DNA of 64,000 bases from NCBI RefSeq assembly GCF_000744835.1, contig NZ_JQMS01000001.1, forward strand, positions 3,720,001 to 3,784,000, in the 5' to 3' direction. Source of the DNA: Flavobacterium sp. 83 (GTDB lineage Bacteria; Bacteroidota; Bacteroidia; Flavobacteriales; Flavobacteriaceae). The notes beneath the pieces are model-generated. The model saw only the letters and a program-made list of their open reading frames with translations, had not been told where the DNA came from and did not search any database. Positions 47,037 through 55,423 of this stretch are shown here, in pieces. The position numbers were made by a program, and so were the translations under genes. Every line of letters starts with the position of its first letter. Position 1 is the stretch's first letter.

Positions 47037-47849
47037 ATGATTAAACGGCTTCCCCTTCTTCTTGTACTACTTTTTACATTTACAAATACAATAGCTCAAC
47101 AAAGCACTGCATCAAAACAAGTTTCTACCTTTACTATAGAGGCACCACAACTTAAAACGTCAAAGAAAATCTGGGTATATCTACCTAAAAATTACTTAAA
47201 TTCCAAAAAGAAATATTCCGTGATATACATGCATGATGCACAAAATCTATTTGATGCTAAAACATCCTATAGCGGAGAATGGAATGTCGATGAAAAACTG
47301 GACAGTCTTAATGCACAAGTCATCGTTATAGGAATCGAACATGGAAATGACAAACGTTTAGAAGAATTAACTCCTTTTAAAAACGAAAAATATGATGGCG
47401 GAAAAGCAGCTGATTATTTAGAATTCATTGTAAAAACGTTGAAGCCAAAAATTGACGAAACCTATAGAACCAAACGGGAGAAGAGAAATACCATAATTAT
47501 GGGAAGTTCTTTGGGTGGTTTGACTTCCTTTTACGCTACTTTAAAGTATCCTGAAGTGTTTGGCAAAGCAGGTATTTTTTCGCCCGCTTTTTGGATTAAC
47601 CGTAAAGAAATTTTCGAATTAGAAGAGAAAAATAAAAAGCAAAAAACCAAATATTATTTCCTTTGCGGAGATAAAGAAGGTGACGATGATTCTATGATTG
47701 TTGACCTCAATAAAATGGAATACCTAATTAATACTAAACGATGTTATTGCCTCAATTTGAATGAAAAGAAAATCGTAAAAGGAGGACAACACAATGAAAA
47801 GTTATGGCGCGATGGTTTTGTCAAAGCCGTTTTATGGCTCGGCTATTAA
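47037..47849 (+). CDS. Secreted esterase D/Fes-like alpha/beta hydrolase
   Basis: 270 residues with a signal peptide (to about 20, ...TNTIAQ). The esterase-D fold is clear: VWVYLPKNYL, IYMHDAQNLFDAKTSYSGEWNVDE, nucleophile elbow MGSSLGGLTSFY, and the catalytic His in KGGQHNEKLW. Relatives include the siderophore esterases IroE/Fes and carbohydrate esterases. It is the first gene of a row with a dipeptide epimerase and an alpha-oxoamine-synthase-like enzyme, 45 bases upstream. Confidence 0.88.
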   Translation: MIKRLPLLLVLLFTFTNTIAQQSTASKQVSTFTIEAPQLKTSKKIWVYLPKNYLNSKKKYSVIYMHDAQNLFDAKTSYSGEWNVDEKLDSLNAQVIVIGIEHGNDKRLEELTPFKNEKYDGGKAADYLEFIVKTLKPKIDETYRTKREKRNTIIMGSSLGGLTSFYATLKYPEVFGKAGIFSPAFWINRKEIFELEEKNKKQKTKYYFLCGDKEGDDDSMIVDLNKMEYLINTKRCYCLNLNEKKIVKGGQHNEKLWRDGFVKAVLWLGY

Positions 47850-47894
47850 TTTAAAAGATAAATACATTAATTTTAAGTACTAAATCAGATTCAA

Positions 47895-48905
47895 ATGGAA
47901 CTAATCTTAAGAGAATACAACCTTAAATTAAAACACACCTTTACGATTTCAAGAGAATCGATTGACTTTCAGCCTTCATTGATTGTAGCATTAAAAAGTG
48001 AAGGATTTTCAGGTTTTGGCGAAGCGACATCTAATCCATATTATAAGACAACCGTTCCAATGATGATGCAGGATTTAGAGAAAATTCGCTCTGTAATTGA
48101 AACTACAACAAATGAAACACCCTCAGCATTTTGGGCAAAAATCCATCGGTATTTAAAAGACGATATGTTTGCTTTGTGCGCTTTGGATATGGCGTATACT
48201 GATTTGTATGCTCGTAAAAAAGGAAAGAAATTGTACGAGTTATGGAATTACAACATCGATAAAAATCCATTGACCGATTATACTATTGGCATTGCTTCCA
48301 TAGAAAAAATGGTGGCTAAAATGAAAGAATTACCTTGGCCAATTTATAAAATAAAATTGGGGACCAAAGAAGATATTGCCATTGTTACTGAACTTCGAAA
48401 ACATACCAATGCCATTTTTCGAATTGATGCTAATTGTGGTTGGGGCGTGGAAGAAACTATTAATAATGCTATCGAGTTAAAAAAACTAGGCGTAGAATTC
48501 TTAGAACAGCCTATGAAAGCAGATAATTGGGAAGGACACAAGGAAGTTTTTAAACATTCGGTTTTACCGATTATCGCTGACGAAAGTTGTATTATAGAAG
48601 AAGATGTGGCCAAATGTTATAATCATTTTCATGGTGTAAATGTCAAATTAGTAAAATGTGGCGGACTGACGCCCGGAAGACGAATGATTCAGGAAGCCAA
48701 AAAATTAGGTTTGAAAACTATGGTGGGTTGCATGACTGAATCTACTGTAGGAATTTCTGCGATTGCGCATTTATTGCCGCAACTGGATTATGTAGATATG
48801 GACGGTGCATTGCTTTTGGCTGAAGATATTGCCACTGGTGTAACCATAGATTTTGGAAAAATAAACTATTCTGAATTAAACGGAACCGGTGTAACTTTAA
48901 TTTGA
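47895..48905 (+). CDS. Dipeptide epimerase (enolase superfamily, L-Ala-D/L-Glu epimerase type)
   Basis: 336 residues, cytoplasmic. The muconate-lactonising-enzyme subgroup layout is complete: catalytic Lys pair 152/154 in YKIKLG, Mg2+ ligands Asp178 (RIDANCGW), Glu204 (LEQPM) and Asp229 (ADESC), the second acid/base Lys251 (VKLVKCGG), and the CMTESTVG end. These enzymes invert the second residue of murein-type or other dipeptides. The next gene is 6 bases away. Confidence 0.92.
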   Translation: MELILREYNLKLKHTFTISRESIDFQPSLIVALKSEGFSGFGEATSNPYYKTTVPMMMQDLEKIRSVIETTTNETPSAFWAKIHRYLKDDMFALCALDMAYTDLYARKKGKKLYELWNYNIDKNPLTDYTIGIASIEKMVAKMKELPWPIYKIKLGTKEDIAIVTELRKHTNAIFRIDANCGWGVEETINNAIELKKLGVEFLEQPMKADNWEGHKEVFKHSVLPIIADESCIIEEDVAKCYNHFHGVNVKLVKCGGLTPGRRMIQEAKKLGLKTMVGCMTESTVGISAIAHLLPQLDYVDMDGALLLAEDIATGVTIDFGKINYSELNGTGVTLI

Positions 48906-48911
48906 TTTTAA

Positions 48912-49937
48912 ATGAAAGTCAACCAATTTCCAGATCGAATAGTTGAAGTAGACAACGAAAAATATCTCTATTTTGGAGGAACAGCTTATTTAGGTTTACC
49001 AACGCATCCTGAATTTCAAAAACTGCTCATCAAAAATATTTTACAATGGGGAACGGCTTATGGAAGTTCCAGAAGCGCCAACATTCAATTGATTGCTTAC
49101 GAAAATGGAGAACGCTTTTTAGCTAATTTTATAAGAGCAGAAGCTGCACTTACTATTTCTTCTGGCATGTTGGCAGGGAAATTAGTAATTGAAATACTGA
49201 CTCCGCAAACTGACTGCTTTTTTCACTTTCCTGATACGCATCCTGCAATAAAAGTCCCAGACAGTTTACCAGTTTTTATTGGAAATGAATTAAATCCTCG
49301 TTTACTGGATAATATAACTGAAAGAATTACGATTCTTACGGATTCGGTTCCTTCCTTTCATGTACAGCCAATCGATTTTTCTATTCTGAATTCGATTCCG
49401 CCCAATAAAGAAATTACTTTGGTTATTGACGAATCCCATTCGCTGGGAATTTTAGGAACCAATGGTTGCGGAATCTATTCGGCAATTAATCTTCCTAACA
49501 TTAAAAGAAAAATTACGGTAGCATCTTTAGGCAAAGCCTTTGGATTAACAGGTGGTGTAATTGCCAGCGATTCTGAATTTAATAATCAAATTATAAATCA
49601 CGATACTTTTGTTTCTAGTGCCGGAATGAACGCTGCATTTGTTCAAACCATGGCTGATTCAGCAGCAATCTATTTGCAACAGCATCAAAAATTAAAAGAC
49701 AATTTAAAGTATATAGAAACTCATTTAATTAAAAACAGATCCATTCATTTTGACCCAAATTATCCTTTAATCTATCCCGTGATTGAAGGAATTAATGAAA
49801 TTTTTACTGCGAATAAAATCATCGTTACCAATTTTAAATATCCGACTGACACTAAGGATTTAAACAGAATTGTAATTACTGCCAATCACAAAAAAGAGGA
49901 TTTGGATAAAATAATTCACATTTTGAACCAAAACTAA
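48912..49937 (+). CDS. Alpha-oxoamine synthase-like PLP enzyme (AOS/KBL/AONS type)
   Basis: 341 residues, shorter than AONS or KBL (about 385-395). The PLP motifs are intact: DESHSLGILG (Asp173, His176) and VASLGKAFGLTGG with Schiff-base Lys208. AOS enzymes condense an amino acid with an acyl-CoA with loss of CO2; typical substrates are Ala or Gly. It lies directly behind a dipeptide epimerase, without biotin or heme genes nearby. The reaction is therefore open. Confidence 0.85.
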   Translation: MKVNQFPDRIVEVDNEKYLYFGGTAYLGLPTHPEFQKLLIKNILQWGTAYGSSRSANIQLIAYENGERFLANFIRAEAALTISSGMLAGKLVIEILTPQTDCFFHFPDTHPAIKVPDSLPVFIGNELNPRLLDNITERITILTDSVPSFHVQPIDFSILNSIPPNKEITLVIDESHSLGILGTNGCGIYSAINLPNIKRKITVASLGKAFGLTGGVIASDSEFNNQIINHDTFVSSAGMNAAFVQTMADSAAIYLQQHQKLKDNLKYIETHLIKNRSIHFDPNYPLIYPVIEGINEIFTANKIIVTNFKYPTDTKDLNRIVITANHKKEDLDKIIHILNQN

Positions 49938-49976
49938 TTCTAAATCTAAAATTGTGGTCCAATTGCTTTTAAACCG

Positions 49977-49984
49977 TACCTTTG
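49977..49984 (+). promoter_or_regulatory. Promoter of the DUF1456 gene, -7 element
   Basis: TACCTTTG, 14 bases before ATG 49999; a TTG at 49952-49954 could be the -33 element. Confidence 0.55.
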
Positions 49985-49998
49985 TAAAAAATTAGAAT

Positions 49999-50469
49999 AT
50001 GATGACAAACAACGATATCTTTAAAAAACTTCGCGTAGCCTTAATGTTGCGTGATGATCAAATAGTTGAAATATTAGAATTAGTAGATTTTAGAATCACT
50101 AAATCAGAATTGGGTGCTTTTTTCCGTGATGAAAAACATGAAAATTATATGGAATGTGGTGACCAGGTATTGCGTAATTTCTTAAATGGATTGGTAATTC
50201 ACTTGCGTGGAACTAAAGAAAACCCAAAAAATCCAAATGATGTTTTAGCGAAACACAAAGCTCTAATTCCTGTAAAAGAAGGAGCTTCGGAAAGAGCAGA
50301 ATTCAAAGCAAAACCAAGAGACGAAGAAAGATCAAGAGGCGATGAAAGTCCTTCAAAATCTAAGCCTGCTGCTAAGAAACCGTTCAAAAAACAATTCTCA
50401 AAAGGAACTCCAAAAGTTCAAGTTGTTGAGAAAGTAAAATATAATTTCGGCAAGAATAAAAAATCCTAA
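49999..50469 (+). CDS. DUF1456 protein, single-domain form with basic tail
   Basis: 156 residues. Residues 1-72 form one DUF1456 repeat (NNDIFKKLRVAL ... CGDQVLRNFLNGL), matching the second of the two repeats of E. coli YehS. The rest (about 75-156) is low complexity, rich in Lys, Pro, Ser and Glu, ending NFGKNKKS. Function unknown; the basic tail suggests nucleic-acid or ribosome contact. The next gene's GTG start directly follows its TAA in the same frame. Confidence 0.85.
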   Translation: MMTNNDIFKKLRVALMLRDDQIVEILELVDFRITKSELGAFFRDEKHENYMECGDQVLRNFLNGLVIHLRGTKENPKNPNDVLAKHKALIPVKEGASERAEFKAKPRDEERSRGDESPSKSKPAAKKPFKKQFSKGTPKVQVVEKVKYNFGKNKKS

Positions 50470-51126
50470 GTGAAAACGGCCCTAATTATTGGAAGTACCG
50501 GTTTAATAGGTTCACAACTATTGAATCTTCTTTTAGATAGCAATGACTATCTAAAAGTGATCACTTTCGTAAAAAGAGACACAGGAATAAAGCATAAAAA
50601 ATTAACGCAGCACATTATTGATTTTGACAAGCCAGAAACGTATAAAGAATTAGTCGTTGGAGATGATTTCTTTTGCACCATTGGCACAACAATCAAAAAA
50701 GCGGGAAGTAAAGAAGCTTTTACAAAAGTAGATTTTGAATATCCTCGTCAGTTTTCCGCTTTTGCATTGCAAAACAAAGTCAAACAATTTTTGATAATAT
50801 CTTCTCTTGGTGCTGATGCAAAATCCGGAAATTTCTATTTGAAAACAAAAGGAGAAATTCAAGATTTTCTTAAGGATTGTAATTTCGAAAGCGTTGCTGT
50901 ATTGCAACCTTCACTCCTATTAGGAAACCGAACTGAATTTAGATTAGGCGAAAAAGTGGGTGCTTTTTTTATGAAAATACTTTCCTTCTTATTCCTTGGA
51001 AACCTGAAAAAGTACAAACCAATTGAAAGTAAAACAGTAGCCAAAGCACTTTTGAAAATTGCTCAAACAAACAATAAAGGCTTCAAATTATACGAATCAG
51101 ATGTGATTCAAGAAATTGGAAACTAA
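50470..51126 (+). CDS. NAD(P)-binding short-chain/HTATIP2-like oxidoreductase
   Basis: 218 residues. Rossmann nucleotide site ALIIGSTGLIGSQLL, then FFCTIGTTIKKAGSKEAF and LIISSLGADAKSGNFYLKTKGE as in atypical SDR family members of the HTATIP2/YbjT type. Substrate unknown. The start is GTG at 50470, immediately after the upstream TAA; no in-frame ATG precedes the GxxGxxG motif. Translation presumably couples to the DUF1456 gene. A terminator follows. Confidence 0.85.
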   Translation: MKTALIIGSTGLIGSQLLNLLLDSNDYLKVITFVKRDTGIKHKKLTQHIIDFDKPETYKELVVGDDFFCTIGTTIKKAGSKEAFTKVDFEYPRQFSAFALQNKVKQFLIISSLGADAKSGNFYLKTKGEIQDFLKDCNFESVAVLQPSLLLGNRTEFRLGEKVGAFFMKILSFLFLGNLKKYKPIESKTVAKALLKIAQTNNKGFKLYESDVIQEIGN

Positions 51127-51135
51127 TACAATATC

Positions 51136-51167
51136 AAAATCCTGAATGAGAGTTCAGGATTTTTTAT
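51136..51167 (+). terminator. Rho-independent terminator
   Basis: Stem AAAATCCTGAA/TTCAGGATTTT (51136-51146 with 51153-51163) with T-run, after the oxidoreductase gene. Confidence 0.85.
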
Positions 51168-51172
51168 TTGCT

Positions 51173-51180
51173 TATATTTG
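51173..51180 (+). promoter_or_regulatory. Promoter of the EEP gene, -7 element
   Basis: TATATTTG, 29 bases before ATG 51210. Confidence 0.5.
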
Positions 51181-51209
51181 AATAAAGAATATAGAAATTA
51201 AAATCATTT

Positions 51210-51902
51210 ATGAGAATAATTAACTGGAATTGTAATGGAGCATTTAGAAAAAAGTTTAAACAACTTGAGCAATTTGAAGCAGATATTATTGTCATACAAG
51301 AATGTGAAGACCCAGAAAGGTCAAACGATCAAAATTACAAAAAATGGGCTGGAAATTTTATTTGGATTGGGGATAACAAAAATAAAGGGCTAGGTATATT
51401 TTGCACAGAATCCTTGAAAATATCGAATAATAATTGGGAAACAAACGATCTAAAATATTTTATATCTGCAAATATTAATGATGATTTTAATATAATTGGT
51501 TTATGGAATCATCATGCAAATTCACCAACTTTTGGTTATATCGGACAGTTTTGGAAATATCTTCAAATCAATAAATCTTTAATGTCCAAAGCTCTAATTA
51601 TTGGTGATTTCAATAGTAATAAAATTTGGGACAAATGGGACAGATGGTGGAACCATTCTGATGTAGTAAGAGAATTAGAAGAAATTGAAATTAGAAGTTT
51701 GTATCACGAATATTTTAATGAAGAACAAGGCGAGGAGAAATCTCCAACTTTTTACTTGCAAAAAAATATTTTAAAACCATATCATATTGATTATGTATTT
51801 GCTGATAAAAAAACCTTTAATAAAATAAAAAGTATTAAAATAGGTCATGAAACAGAATGGCTACAATGGAGCGATCACATGCCAATATTAATTGAACTTT
51901 AA
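51210..51902 (+). CDS. Endonuclease/exonuclease/phosphatase (EEP) family protein
   Basis: 230 residues, no signal peptide. EEP fold hallmarks: metal site RIINWNCNGAFR, IIVIQECEDP (Glu of the metal site), GDFNSNKIWD, YHIDYVF and the terminal SDHMPI. It should cleave phosphodiesters of DNA, RNA or small molecules; specificity is unknown. High Asn/Lys/Ile content, AT-richer than its neighbours, and next to an IS scar, so recent acquisition is possible. Confidence 0.9.
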   Translation: MRIINWNCNGAFRKKFKQLEQFEADIIVIQECEDPERSNDQNYKKWAGNFIWIGDNKNKGLGIFCTESLKISNNNWETNDLKYFISANINDDFNIIGLWNHHANSPTFGYIGQFWKYLQINKSLMSKALIIGDFNSNKIWDKWDRWWNHSDVVRELEEIEIRSLYHEYFNEEQGEEKSPTFYLQKNILKPYHIDYVFADKKTFNKIKSIKIGHETEWLQWSDHMPILIEL

Positions 51903-51920
51903 ATATTTCATCATAAAAAG

Positions 51921-52058
51921 GACACTATCCTAAAAAGTGTGTAAGTTAAAAAATATAGGGGTTTGACTTTTTAATTAAAGCTGAACCCTTTTTTCAAATA
52001 TAGTTAAGAACTGGTTGAGGATTAATCCCCAGTTTTGGTAGTATCCCATAAAAAGACT
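51921..52058 (-). mobile_element. Remnant of an IS256-family element
   Basis: On the minus strand the segment contains the last codons of an IS256 transposase followed by its terminal region, ending in a GTGTGTAAG...TTAGGATAGTGTCC-like inverted-repeat end (51921-51945). The remainder of the element is missing. Confidence 0.75.
51975..52049 (-). pseudogene. C-terminal fragment of an IS256-family transposase
   Basis: 24 codons that end with QNWGLILNQFLTIFEKRVQL and TAA, the usual end of IS256-type transposases of Bacteroidota. The frame is continuous with the selO frame across the selO stop codon. Everything upstream of these codons is lost. Confidence 0.75.
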
Positions 52059-53624
52059 TTAAGAACTACAGCTTAACATAGAACATCCTACTTTATCTCT
52101 GGCCCAATCCGGTCTTTTGGCAAACCATTTTTGAAAATTTGGTTGTTCGTCATACGGATTTTTAAGCATTTCAAATAAATCGCTTAATAAAGAATAATCT
52201 CCTTTATCTGCGTCATCAATACACAATTGCGCCATGTAATTTCGTAGTACGTATTTAGGATTTACTTTATCCATTTGAACTTTTCTTTCAGAATCCGAAA
52301 GTGTTTCTTCATTGATTTGAATGCTGTACTTCTCAAACCAATCGTGCCAATCTTTCAAAATAGTTTCATTCAAATCCTTTTCATTATAAAAAGCATCTTT
52401 TATGGCATTGAAAGCGGTTATTGCAGTATCAGTTTTAGTAACATTGCCAAGATTTCTAAAGAAAATAGTCATGTCGGTTTCTACCTTTTCAAGCAATTGA
52501 GTCAAACTCTGAATCAAAACGGCATCTTGTTCTTTTTTAATTTGGAAACCGAGCTTATTTTGTATCATATTCAAATACTCCTTTTCGTAATCAACACTAA
52601 AAGCATCTAAAATAGATTCCAGCGGTTTAGCCTCCTGAATCAATGGATACAAAGCATTCGCCAATTGATACAAATTCCATAGCGCAATTTCAGGTTGATT
52701 CCCAAAACGGTAACGTTTATGCTGTCTGTCTGTTGTATTAGGTGTCCAGCCCGAATCATAATCTTCCAACCAACCGTAAGGGCCGTAATCAATAGTGATG
52801 CCGTGAATGGACATATTATCGGTATTCATAACTCCATGAACAAAACCGACACGTTGCCATTCGACTATCATCTTGAGCGTAGTATTAGTTACTTCTTGAA
52901 AAAAGGCCAGATATTTTTCGACCCCTTCTTTTTGAATATGAGGAAAATGATGTTTAATGGTGAAATCCGCTAGTAATTTGAGATTAACAAGATCCTTTCG
53001 AGAAGCAAACAATTCAAAACTACCAAAACGAATAAAAGAAGGAGCCACTCTACAAACGATAGCTCCTTTTTCGTAAGCAGGATTTCCATTATACAACACA
53101 TCACGCAATACTTGATCACCAGAAAGCATCAACGAAAGCGAACGTGTGGTAGGAACGCCTAAATAATGCATCGCTTCGGCGCACAAATACTCTCGAATAG
53201 AAGAACGCAAAACGGCAAAACCATCTGCAGTTCTAGAATATGGCGTAGGCCCTGCTCCTTTTAGTTGCAAAGTGTATGACTTATTTTCATGAACAACTTC
53301 GGTAAGATTGATCGCACGCCCATCACCCAATTGTCCAGCCCAATTCCCAAATTGATGTCCGGCATAACTCAAAGCATACGGTTTTGTGCCTGAGTAAATT
53401 GTATTTCCTGAAAAAATATTTAAAAATTCAGTTGAAAGTATATCTTCTTCAGAAAGACCAATAGAATTTGCCACTTCGATTGAAGCATGAATTAGTGACG
53501 GATTTGAGGGCTTTTTGGGTAAAACAAAGGAATAACAAGCTTGCTCGACTTGTCTTGGAGTATTTATCTCGCTAGAGTCAGCAGGTAATTCTGTAGTAAA
53601 ATTATTTTGTATATGAAGTTTCAT
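52059..53624 (-). CDS. selO: Protein adenylyltransferase SelO (YdiU family)
   Basis: 521 residues. A pseudokinase fold that transfers AMP to protein Ser/Thr/Tyr, linked to redox homeostasis. Motifs seen: AGHQFGNWAGQLGDGRA, LQLKGAGPTPYSRTADG, LRSSIREYLCAEAMH, HGVMNTDNMSIHGITIDYGPYG (catalytic Asn/Asp region) and the C-terminal redox CSMLSCSS. The last motif is intact, so the IS scar just after the stop did not truncate it. A TACCTTTG promoter lies about 50 bases upstream. Confidence 0.96.
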   Translation of the reverse strand: MKLHIQNNFTTELPADSSEINTPRQVEQACYSFVLPKKPSNPSLIHASIEVANSIGLSEEDILSTEFLNIFSGNTIYSGTKPYALSYAGHQFGNWAGQLGDGRAINLTEVVHENKSYTLQLKGAGPTPYSRTADGFAVLRSSIREYLCAEAMHYLGVPTTRSLSLMLSGDQVLRDVLYNGNPAYEKGAIVCRVAPSFIRFGSFELFASRKDLVNLKLLADFTIKHHFPHIQKEGVEKYLAFFQEVTNTTLKMIVEWQRVGFVHGVMNTDNMSIHGITIDYGPYGWLEDYDSGWTPNTTDRQHKRYRFGNQPEIALWNLYQLANALYPLIQEAKPLESILDAFSVDYEKEYLNMIQNKLGFQIKKEQDAVLIQSLTQLLEKVETDMTIFFRNLGNVTKTDTAITAFNAIKDAFYNEKDLNETILKDWHDWFEKYSIQINEETLSDSERKVQMDKVNPKYVLRNYMAQLCIDDADKGDYSLLSDLFEMLKNPYDEQPNFQKWFAKRPDWARDKVGCSMLSCSS

Positions 53625-53671
53625 TTGATAGCAGATTAATACAAACCAGAATAATTAAGATCAGTACCATA

Positions 53672-53679
53672 CAAAGGTA
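53672..53679 (-). promoter_or_regulatory. Probable selO promoter, -7 element
   Basis: TACCTTTG on the minus strand, 47 bases before the selO ATG. Confidence 0.5.
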
Positions 53680-53778
53680 TTGGATACATTAGACATATTT
53701 GAATTCTTATGATAACTTTAATTGATGACCAAAATCGTTTTGTTTATTAAAATTAAAACTTCATTTAAGTTTACAACA

Positions 53779-53811
53779 AAAAAATCCTGAGCTTTCACTC
53801 AGGATTTTTTA
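53779..53811 (-). terminator. Rho-independent terminator after sucC
   Basis: Perfect 13-bp stem AAAAAATCCTGAG/CTCAGGATTTTTT (53779-53791 with 53798-53810), T-run on the minus strand. Confidence 0.88.
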
Positions 53812-53831
53812 AATATATAACAATTTTCTAA

Positions 53832-55025
53832 TTAAGAAAGTGCTGCTTTTACTTGATCAGCTGCTTCTTGAAATTCAACAGCAGATAAAATTGGCATTCC
53901 TGAATTATCGATTAATTCTTTTGCGATAGCTGCATTTGTACCTTGTAAACGAACAATGATTGGCACCTTTATAGCATCACCCATATTTTTGTAAGCATCA
54001 ACAACTCCTTGTGCCACACGGTCACAACGAACAATTCCTCCAAAAATATTAATCAAAATTGCTTTTACGTTTTGATCTTTTAAGATAATACGGAAAGCAG
54101 TTTCAACACGTTTTGCATCAGCAGTTCCACCTACGTCAAGGAAGTTAGCAGGCTCAAAACCAGCATACTTGATTAAATCCATAGTCGCCATAGCTAAACC
54201 AGCTCCGTTCACCATACATCCTACTGTACCGTCAAGATCAACATAGTTTAAACCTACTTCTTTTGCTTCTACTTCGATTGGGTTTTCCTCACGAACGTCA
54301 CGCATATCAGCATATTTCTTTTGTCTGTATAAAGCATTATCATCGATATTTACTTTAGCATCTACAGCCATAATTTTATTGTCAGATGTTTTCAAAACCG
54401 GGTTGATTTCAAACATCGAAGCATCAGATCCAATATATGCATTGTATAAAGAATCGATAAATTTTGTCATTTCTTTAAAAGCATTTCCAGAAAGACCTAA
54501 ATTAAAGGCAATTCTTCTTGCTTGAAAACCTTGTAATCCAACAGAAGGATCAATTTCTTCTGTAAAAATTAAATGTGGAGTGTGTTCAGCAACTTCTTCA
54601 ATGTCCATTCCACCTTCAGTAGAATACATAATCATGTTACGACCTGTTGCTCTATTCAATAAAACAGAAACATAAAACTCAGAAGTTTCACTTTCGCCAG
54701 GATAATAAACATCTTCAGCAATTAAAACTTTATGTACTTTTTTACCTTCTGCAGAAGTTTGAGGTGTTACCAATTGCATTCCAATGATTTGTTCTGCAAT
54801 TTCTTCTACTTGTTGTAAATTTTTGGCAAGCTTAACTCCACCACCTTTTCCACGTCCACCTGCATGAACTTGGGCTTTTACTACATACCAACTTGTACCA
54901 GTTTCTGTAGTTAATTGTTTTGCAGCAGCAACAGCTTCTACTGGACTATTAGCAACGATTCCGCGTTGAATGCGAACCCCGTAGCTAGCTAAAATCTCTT
55001 TTCCTTGATATTCGTGTATGTTCAT
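53832..55025 (-). CDS. sucC: Succinate-CoA ligase (ADP-forming) subunit beta
   Basis: 397 residues, normal length. With SucD it makes succinate and ATP from succinyl-CoA in the TCA cycle. ATP-grasp N-terminus MNIHEYQGKEILASYGV, KAQVHAGGRGKGGGVK, EINPVLKT, and the C-terminal ligase domain NIFGGIVRCDRVA. sucD is not adjacent, as is usual in Flavobacteria. The gene has its own promoter and terminator. Confidence 0.97.
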   Translation of the reverse strand: MNIHEYQGKEILASYGVRIQRGIVANSPVEAVAAAKQLTTETGTSWYVVKAQVHAGGRGKGGGVKLAKNLQQVEEIAEQIIGMQLVTPQTSAEGKKVHKVLIAEDVYYPGESETSEFYVSVLLNRATGRNMIMYSTEGGMDIEEVAEHTPHLIFTEEIDPSVGLQGFQARRIAFNLGLSGNAFKEMTKFIDSLYNAYIGSDASMFEINPVLKTSDNKIMAVDAKVNIDDNALYRQKKYADMRDVREENPIEVEAKEVGLNYVDLDGTVGCMVNGAGLAMATMDLIKYAGFEPANFLDVGGTADAKRVETAFRIILKDQNVKAILINIFGGIVRCDRVAQGVVDAYKNMGDAIKVPIIVRLQGTNAAIAKELIDNSGMPILSAVEFQEAADQVKAALS

Positions 55026-55074
55026 AATATAGAATTTGTCTGGATTCTGAATTTATTTCAGAATAAAAGTGGCA

Positions 55075-55082
55075 CAAAAATA
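55075..55082 (-). promoter_or_regulatory. Probable sucC promoter, -7 element
   Basis: TATTTTTG on the minus strand, 49 bases before the sucC ATG. The 398-base divergent gap to gltB contains this and the gltB promoter; I see nothing else in it. Confidence 0.5.
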
Positions 55083-55398
55083 GCAAAATTAAACTTAACT
55101 ACTATTTTTTTTTATTAAATGTAGCCCCTAAATTTGTACATTTCAAGGTATTCATTGAGCGAAGCAAAAAATATAAAAAATAACAAACATTTTGTTATAA
55201 TTCTAAAACAAAAATCATCAGTAAAACAATTCTCTCAAAATTATTGCCTCATGACCTTTTAATCCGTTTTCTTTTTATCGAAAAATCAATTCAAATGTAT
55301 TTAAATACAATTATTGTGATTTATCGCACCTTTTTCTACTATTACTGTAAAAATACGCTCATTTTGGCTTTTGTATTCATTATATGTTACTAAATCTT

Positions 55399-55406
55399 TA
55401 ATTTTG
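55399..55406 (+). promoter_or_regulatory. gltB promoter, -7 element
   Basis: TAATTTTG, 17 bases before ATG 55424. TTTG at 55370-55373 is a possible -33 element with a long spacer. Confidence 0.5.
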
Positions 55407-55423
55407 TAAAAAAAATATTAAGC

